Assembly: GCA_002786025.1 (NCBI GenBank)
Contig: NHNW01000017.1
Location: forward strand, 558,001-622,000
Reading direction: 5' to 3'
From: Zasmidium citrigriseum
Lineage: Eukaryota; Ascomycota; Dothideomycetes; Mycosphaerellales; Mycosphaerellaceae
DNA length: 64,000 nucleotides
The notes beneath the pieces are model-generated. The model did not search any database. It saw only the letters and a list, made by a program, of their open reading frames with translations, and was not told where the DNA came from. A program made the translations under genes and the position numbers. Position 1 is the stretch's first letter, and every line of letters starts with the position of its first letter. This document shows positions 59,068 through 64,000 of the stretch, one piece after another.

Positions 59068-59881
59068 GTTGTTGAAGGTGAAAAAATCGAATTCGTGGGA
59101 AGTCGTTGCCAATTAAAGACTTCGGGGAATGGTTTGATGCCCGTAGCTTGTATTGATCAAATCGTATAGCGCAAGCTCTTCTCGCAAAAGCAAAGACTTG
59201 GTCGACAACAACACTAGACGTCGCTTGATCTGCCTGAGCCAGAATCGATTTCTGTCGTTTTTAGTATGCTCCCAATGCCTTCTCGATGGCACAAGTCGGC
59301 CGAATATCAAAAACTTGATGTTTGCTGAGCTCGGCCGAAGTGTGTATAAAATCCGATCCGAGTCGCACATTGGTTGATCATGACGTGGAAAGAGAAGGTG
59401 AAAGCGGTGCACGTGCTCAGGGCAAATGCAAGCTATGACGAAATGGGACATCGCCTTGGGATGCACTTTCACTTTGCGCAACCTCGAAGTTCCAGAATCG
59501 TACAATCTGCCGACATGATCGACCACTTGCTCCCCTGATGTTCAATTCGTTCGTACGGTCGTCAGCTGTGAGGGATTTTGAGCTTCATGCTCTTGACGCT
59601 GATAGGCGGCCAGAGGCGCCGAACTGGGCAATGCAGAGGCATTGACGATATTCATCAACGAGATGTTACCTTCTTCGTAGACCGACACAGTGTGACGCGC
59701 AATCGCCCCCAGATAGATGTACAGACAACAATGCCGTCTTACGTCCCAGCTGAGAGCAGGTGAAGTCCAAGTTTTCGGCAGCCAGGATCCGAGTCCGACG
59801 CCAAGACCGCACTCGCCGACACCCGATGCCGACCTCATCGAAAATTCACGGACTCGATTTGATTAAACCATACGTCCACTC
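59068..59881. other. Divergent intergenic region (propeller gene / Tma23)
   Basis: Shared promoter region for two genes pointing away from each other. No coding sequence is supported. Confidence 0.45.
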
Positions 59882-61195
59882 ATGGACGCCGCGACTTATC
59901 TCAAGCGCCAGGGATGGCGTGGAGATGGCCACTCACTGGATCACACTGGACGCGGCATCCGGAAACCTCTCCTGGTCAGCAAAAAGGTCGACGTTCTCGG
60001 AGTTGGTCTGAACAAGCATGCCGCTGTGTCAGATCAGTGGTGGATGCGCGCCTTTGATCAAGGCTTGAAGGACCTAGGGACTGGGAAGCGAACTGCGCTG
60101 GCGGATGTGCGGGAGAAGGGTATGAACTATGGTGGTCTATACGGGCGATTTGTGAAGGGCGAGGGCGTGCCCGGGACATTCGACGAAGAGGAGAGGGCAA
60201 AGAGCGCTCGGAAGAGAAAACGGGAGGAGAACCAGGAGGAAGAGCATGAGAGCCAAAAGAAGAAAGTCAAGACAGGCACCAAGGCCCTCCAGAAGGAGCT
60301 TAGTCGGGGTGTCCGCAGATTCGTCGACGAGGCTATCCAGCGGGGGTTGATATCCAAGGATACGGACGATATCTCGACCAAGAAGCGCTCAAGTCAAAGC
60401 GCCTCCGCGAAGTACGGCGAAAAAGCGGTAGGTGAGGTCTTCAAACAGGCCGGCCTAAAGACTGGTGGCAAGACGAAGGAACGTGATCTACAAGACAAAT
60501 ACGATCGCGGCAAGCTCGTCAGGGCAGTGAAGCGTGCAGCAAAAAGGTATCTTCTGGACCTGTTATCGCCGGAGGAACGCCAAGCACTAGAGCTGAATGA
60601 TGAGGAGGGCAAGCCGAAGGATGAGAAGAGCACAGAGGAGGATGATACCAACGACGAGAAATCGAAAGCAAAAGCAGCCAAAGCTCTCAAGAAGCAGGAA
60701 AAGAAGGACAGGAAGTTGGCGGTCAAGGACGGATTCGAAAGCAACACAGACGAGATCAAACCCGCAGCAGCTTCACAAAAAAGGTCAAAGAACATACCAG
60801 GAGTTGGCACTGTGGAAAGGTATCCCACGAAAGCCGAAAAGAAGGCAAAGAAAAAGCAATCTCAGAAAGAGAATCTCACACCCACACCACCAGCAGACGA
60901 GAAGCGAGAGGAGGGAGCAGAAAGCAGCTCCTCTAGCTCCAACGATGTCGGGTTCACTGTTGATACCCAGGGTGATACTGGTCTTGGAGGAAGAGACCCT
61001 TTGAGTGTGATCGACAGCGATGGTCACGTACGGTACACGTGCAAGCCGAACGAAGCAGTACCTCTTGATCCTACTATATGGATAGGCATCAAGCCTAAGC
61101 TCTTGCCAAAACCTGTACGAAAAGCACGAACGGAATACATGAGCCAGAAGCGGCAAGCACGACAGGCGAGGAAAGCGAAGAAAGGCAAGTCATAG
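59882..61195 (+). CDS. TMA23: Tma23-like nucleolar protein with a degenerate G-patch
   Basis: Single exon, 437 residues from ATG 59882. The first 65 residues (MDAATYLKRQGWRGDG, GRGIRKPLLVSKK, GVGLNKHAAVSDQWWMRAF) match the N-terminus of Tma23/PinX1-type ribosome-biogenesis proteins with a modified G-patch. The rest is highly charged, with Lys/Glu-rich coiled segments and many KKxK motifs, typical of nucleolar proteins; an internal helical block is KLVRAVKRAAKRYLLDLLSPEE. The C-terminus is very basic (KRQARQARKAKKGKS). Predicted role is 40S ribosome assembly, by homology. Confidence 0.85.
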   Translation: MDAATYLKRQGWRGDGHSLDHTGRGIRKPLLVSKKVDVLGVGLNKHAAVSDQWWMRAFDQGLKDLGTGKRTALADVREKGMNYGGLYGRFVKGEGVPGTFDEEERAKSARKRKREENQEEEHESQKKKVKTGTKALQKELSRGVRRFVDEAIQRGLISKDTDDISTKKRSSQSASAKYGEKAVGEVFKQAGLKTGGKTKERDLQDKYDRGKLVRAVKRAAKRYLLDLLSPEERQALELNDEEGKPKDEKSTEEDDTNDEKSKAKAAKALKKQEKKDRKLAVKDGFESNTDEIKPAAASQKRSKNIPGVGTVERYPTKAEKKAKKKQSQKENLTPTPPADEKREEGAESSSSSSNDVGFTVDTQGDTGLGGRDPLSVIDSDGHVRYTCKPNEAVPLDPTIWIGIKPKLLPKPVRKARTEYMSQKRQARQARKAKKGKS

Positions 61196-61638
61196 CTATC
61201 AGCAACATTTACACGGTATGCAGATGCAAGTCTTGCTGAGCCCGAAAGAAGTTCAATTCGTAGTCTCAAGCCGACAATGGAAGGATTTGCGAACAGGCCG
61301 GTCGTCAGCGAGATGAAGTCGGCCTTCATGTGCCCAATTACGCTCCTATCCTTATTTCCTTGAATGTACAAGGGAGTTATAAAAGCAATGGGCAGCACGT
61401 ATGTCTTTTTGGACGACGACTAGTACGCATGACAGTCGGCTCGTTAAGCAGACGTGGCAAATGCTCCAGGTAAGATGACAAAACATGACTGTGGCGAACT
61501 ATTGCTCAATGCCGGGTAATTCTGGGCGCCGAGAAAGGCCATCAAAAGTTTCGTTGGTGCACTCTATACTCTTCTCGCTATTCTCTTTGAACACTCAAAC
61601 CATTATTTCACCCCAATACCCTTTCTCGCCCATTCAGC
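61196..61638. other. Intergenic, no gene seen
   Basis: Promoter of the next gene; a pyrimidine-rich stretch (61565-61635) precedes its ATG. Confidence 0.45.
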
Positions 61639-62487
61639 ATGCCGAAGCTCGGGAACATCACCTACTCCCGTGAGGGATGCATTGCGGCCATCCGGAGCTA
61701 CTTCGATTTCCTCACCAAAATGTATCTCGGTGAGAGCTACATCATTGAACCTCCTCCCGGAGGCTGGCCCTCCATCTCGAAAGAAAACATGCAGGCCCTA
61801 GGCAAGACAGATGAAGTCAGCGCCCTCCTCCGCCACCTTCCATACATCCGCGATACGGAAGACGATTCTCTGGAAGCCCAAGCCGTTCCACATGGCAAAT
61901 TTGCCGATTGGCAAGGCAACGCTTCTCTCCTCGGCAGTGGCCAGTCGAGCGCCAAGGAGATCAGGATGGGCACTGAAGGCGCGGAGTACCAAGACATCCC
62001 AGGCCATGTTTTTGGCCTGATAGACGGCGGGCGGGACGATCAGACTTTCCTTCTCGACACGCAGCTCGGCATCGTATACTGGTTGGAATGTCCCAATGGT
62101 CCTAGACATCACCCTACCCGCGAGCAAGTCAAGGATGACTGCTACGATTATGCGCCTGAAGAGGAATGTGAGTGGCGCTCGGCGCCAGCCTGGTCCGTCG
62201 ACGATTTCTTCGAGATGCTGAAAGATCAATACCGTTCTCTGTCGTTTGTACCGATCGATTCTCGGACAGTGTACGACGTGAATACCAAGTTCCAGCCACG
62301 TTCACAAGGATTTCTAGGGGCTGCGTCGGAAGTTTTCCAGCAACACGGATGGCCTGATATGGATCGCTACCAGAAAACGAGTTGCCTGGATGCTATTCGA
62401 ACGACACTTGAGGAGCGATACCCTCACATCGTCAACAGACTTGAGGATGACGACGAAGAGTCATCTGCCGATGATGAAGAAGAGTAG
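61639..62487 (+). CDS. Conserved fungal protein of unknown function
   Basis: Single exon, 282 residues from ATG 61639 (CAGCATGC). It begins MPKLGNITYSREGCIAAIRS, then YFDFLTKMYLGESYIIEPPP, GWPSISKENMQALGKTDEV and LLRHLPYIRD. A middle block has HVFGLIDGG and LDTQLGIVYWLECPNG, and the end is extremely acidic (EDDDEESSADDEEE). Trp- and Pro-rich folded core of about 200 residues; no catalytic motif known to me. Homologues are, to my knowledge, common in Dothideomycetes and Eurotiomycetes, often in several copies. Confidence 0.8.
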   Translation: MPKLGNITYSREGCIAAIRSYFDFLTKMYLGESYIIEPPPGGWPSISKENMQALGKTDEVSALLRHLPYIRDTEDDSLEAQAVPHGKFADWQGNASLLGSGQSSAKEIRMGTEGAEYQDIPGHVFGLIDGGRDDQTFLLDTQLGIVYWLECPNGPRHHPTREQVKDDCYDYAPEEECEWRSAPAWSVDDFFEMLKDQYRSLSFVPIDSRTVYDVNTKFQPRSQGFLGAASEVFQQHGWPDMDRYQKTSCLDAIRTTLEERYPHIVNRLEDDDEESSADDEEE

Positions 62488-62902
62488 GATAGCGCAGTGG
62501 CTCCAAAAGATCTCATGAACCCGCATCGAGGGATACTCAAGAAGCAGCTGAATGAGCTTGTTGCGATGCTTCCGCTTCGCAGAGTGAGAGCAAAGCATGA
62601 GTCATGCTTATTGCGAACGGTATCATTTGTTTGTAGGGCAGGCAGCCTTTTCTGCGGCTGGGTTGCCCCTGACACGTGATAATCGACTAGGCTCGAAGCT
62701 TCCTGCAACCTCAAAAGCTCAAGCTCAAGCCTGCTTCACTCACTTGTTCTCAAACTTCCGACCGACCACCAAACCAAACATCGAGAAACCAGCAAAGAGT
62801 CGAGGACCCGACATAGTCCTGTCATCGGCATCGCACGACCAAACCTTCGTCGCTATTATTCCCGCTTCATATTTTCCGTCGTTTGTATCCGCAACAGCAA
62901 CC
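62488..62902. other. Intergenic, no gene seen
   Basis: 3' region and promoter between two same-strand genes; the frame open from 62597 into the next gene is leader sequence. Confidence 0.4.
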
Positions 62903-63724
62903 ATGACTCGTCCAAGGGCGAACCAGAGCATCGAGGTTCCCGCCGGACCGCCAGCCACACAAAATCAATGTCGACTTTTTGAGTTGGCTGCTGAAATCCG
63001 GAATAACATCTACGAACTCGTGCTTTCTGATGTCAAGCCAGACGACCAAGGCCAAATCGCAATAGTTCGAAATGAGCGGGATGAGGGACAAGATGGACCT
63101 ACCTCTTTCGAGTTGCTCGGCACATGTCGCCTTATCTATTCAGAAGCTGCCGGTAAGTTGGACATGTGCAAATGAGCGCGGTCGCTCGGGTGCCTGATCT
63201 GTTCCGTCTTTCCAATACATCACTGACTCGACCATGCAGGCATCTTTTTCGGTCTCAACAACATCCGTTTCGACTTGCACAAACACCGCTTGATTGAGGA
63301 TAACGTCCGAGACCTTCGACTTCTAAGCAAATCGAGTCGACTGCGACTTCAAGGTCTCCGCCATCTCACCCTTACTTTCGAGATCCAGAACTATCGCAGT
63401 CCCGAGGAGCTGACCATGGCACTGAAGTCCTTGCAAGGACTATCGACCTTGCGATCGTTGGTCGTCAAGGTGGAGCGGGAAAGAGGAAAGTCGGGTTCCT
63501 GGCTTCACGTTGGGGACAAGAGTCAGTCTGATTTGGAGATGGAGAAACATTTCTTGAAGCGAGCGATCCGGAATTTGGTGTCTGTCAAGGAGATCCGGTT
63601 CGAGCTTTCAGAGAACATTACCTCCCCTGACCGCGAGGTCTATCAGCGGAATCTGGATGAAGTGGCTATGGCATTGCGGAGAAGAAGACTGCCAGCTCTT
63701 GGGTCTGCGATGGCAGGCGCGTGA
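62903..63724 (+). CDS. 2EXR/F-box-like protein
   Basis: Exons 62903-63152 and 63240-63724 (87-nt intron, GTAAGT...TGCAG, with CTGACT) give 244 residues from ATG 62903. The motif CRLFELAAEIRNNIYELVL near residue 25 is the 2EXR-type entry helix seen in many fungal F-box-like proteins; FELLGTCRLIYSEAAG-IFFGLNNIRF follows, as usual. The rest is LRR-like without a clear repeat. Such proteins are abundant and lineage-specific in ascomycetes; function unknown. Confidence 0.82.
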
Positions 63725-63936
63725 TGGAAGACCGTAAGCGGCCTTTATCGACTCAGTGAAGTGGGAGCTTTTCTGGCTATAGCGGCGATTAAGGAATTGG
63801 ATAGTTCCTCGTTTGCATGTGAAAATCAATTGGGGCTTGGCGCTTAGCTGCTGTTTCTATGCAAGCTTTCAAGCTTTCTCCATCCGTTCTCTTCCAAACT
63901 TCCACTTGAAATATCAAACTTTCCAACACAACGACC

Positions 63937-64000
63937 ATGTCGAATGTCTTGAAGCCGGCCCACCCACAGACCCAATGTCGCCTGCTGTCGCTCGCCGACG
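63937..64000 (+). CDS. Start of a second 2EXR-type gene (runs off the right edge)
   Basis: ATG 63937 (CGACCATGT) opens a frame reading MSNVLKPAHPQTQCRLLSLAD, which parallels the QNQCRLFELA start of the previous gene. Only 21 residues are visible. Confidence 0.6.
   Translation, partial: MSNVLKPAHPQTQCRLLSLAD

Overview
The window reads as nuclear DNA of a filamentous ascomycete, most likely a Dothideomycete of the Mycosphaerellales/Capnodiales type. Evidence: short spliceosomal introns (mostly 47-65 nt) with GTRAGT-like donors and CTAAC/CTGAC branch sites; an ascomycete gene set (conventional kinesin close to the 928-aa Neurospora form, Gpi8, Tma23, Rtc3, Sfr1, a phosphoketolase); and introner-like introns, a feature described in Dothideomycetes. 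The lineage is inferred from these features, not from any search. I saw no tRNA, rRNA or CRISPR.

Layout. 1-254: C-terminal end of a probable secreted esterase. 1139-3774: four-exon phosphoketolase. 4336-12952: seven intronless, same-strand, paralogous genes with a C-terminal MYND zinc finger; the fifth has an in-frame TGA where the second zinc-binding cysteine should be. 13380-14042: E2 ubiquitin-conjugating enzyme. About 14.5-15.0 kb: decayed repeats. 15.3-16.4 kb: conserved unknown gene. 17.3-18.3 kb: unresolved exon-like stretches. 18641-22591: sterol-glucosyltransferase-like protein carrying PPxY and ubiquitin-interacting motifs. 24149-26200: F-box-like protein. 26642-27107: Rtc3/SBDS-domain protein. 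27543-30820: RhoGEF with a GC-AG intron. 31279-32210: cryptic multi-exon gene that I assembled from spliced frames. 32681-35872: Sfr1, Hub1 with an RS-like extension, and Gpi8. 36031-36829: basic nuclear-type unknown. 37658-40498: kinesin-1. 41132-42500: mitochondrial acetoacetyl-CoA thiolase. 43543-44698: HSL-type hydrolase. 45480-47233: membrane protein. 47793-50793: GH3 beta-glucosidase with 11 exons. 51399-59067: unknown protein, NAD(P)-dependent reductase, PTR2 peptide transporter and a beta-propeller. 59882-64000: Tma23, an unknown acidic protein, a 2EXR-type protein and the first codons of another one.

Most of the window is ordinary housekeeping DNA with no operon-like logic. Three things stand out. 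(1) The seven-gene MYND array shares an uncharacterised N-terminal domain of about 150-200 residues and shows pieces of duplicated intergenic DNA, so it is a lineage-specific expansion with one member decaying or recoded. (2) Two 76-nt introns in unrelated genes (alpha/beta hydrolase and GH3) are copies of one element with a conserved 11-bp hairpin, and a third, degenerate copy sits in the phosphoketolase gene: introner-like elements. (3) A glycosyltransferase carries both WW-binding PPxY motifs and several UIMs, linking lipid glycosylation to ubiquitin.
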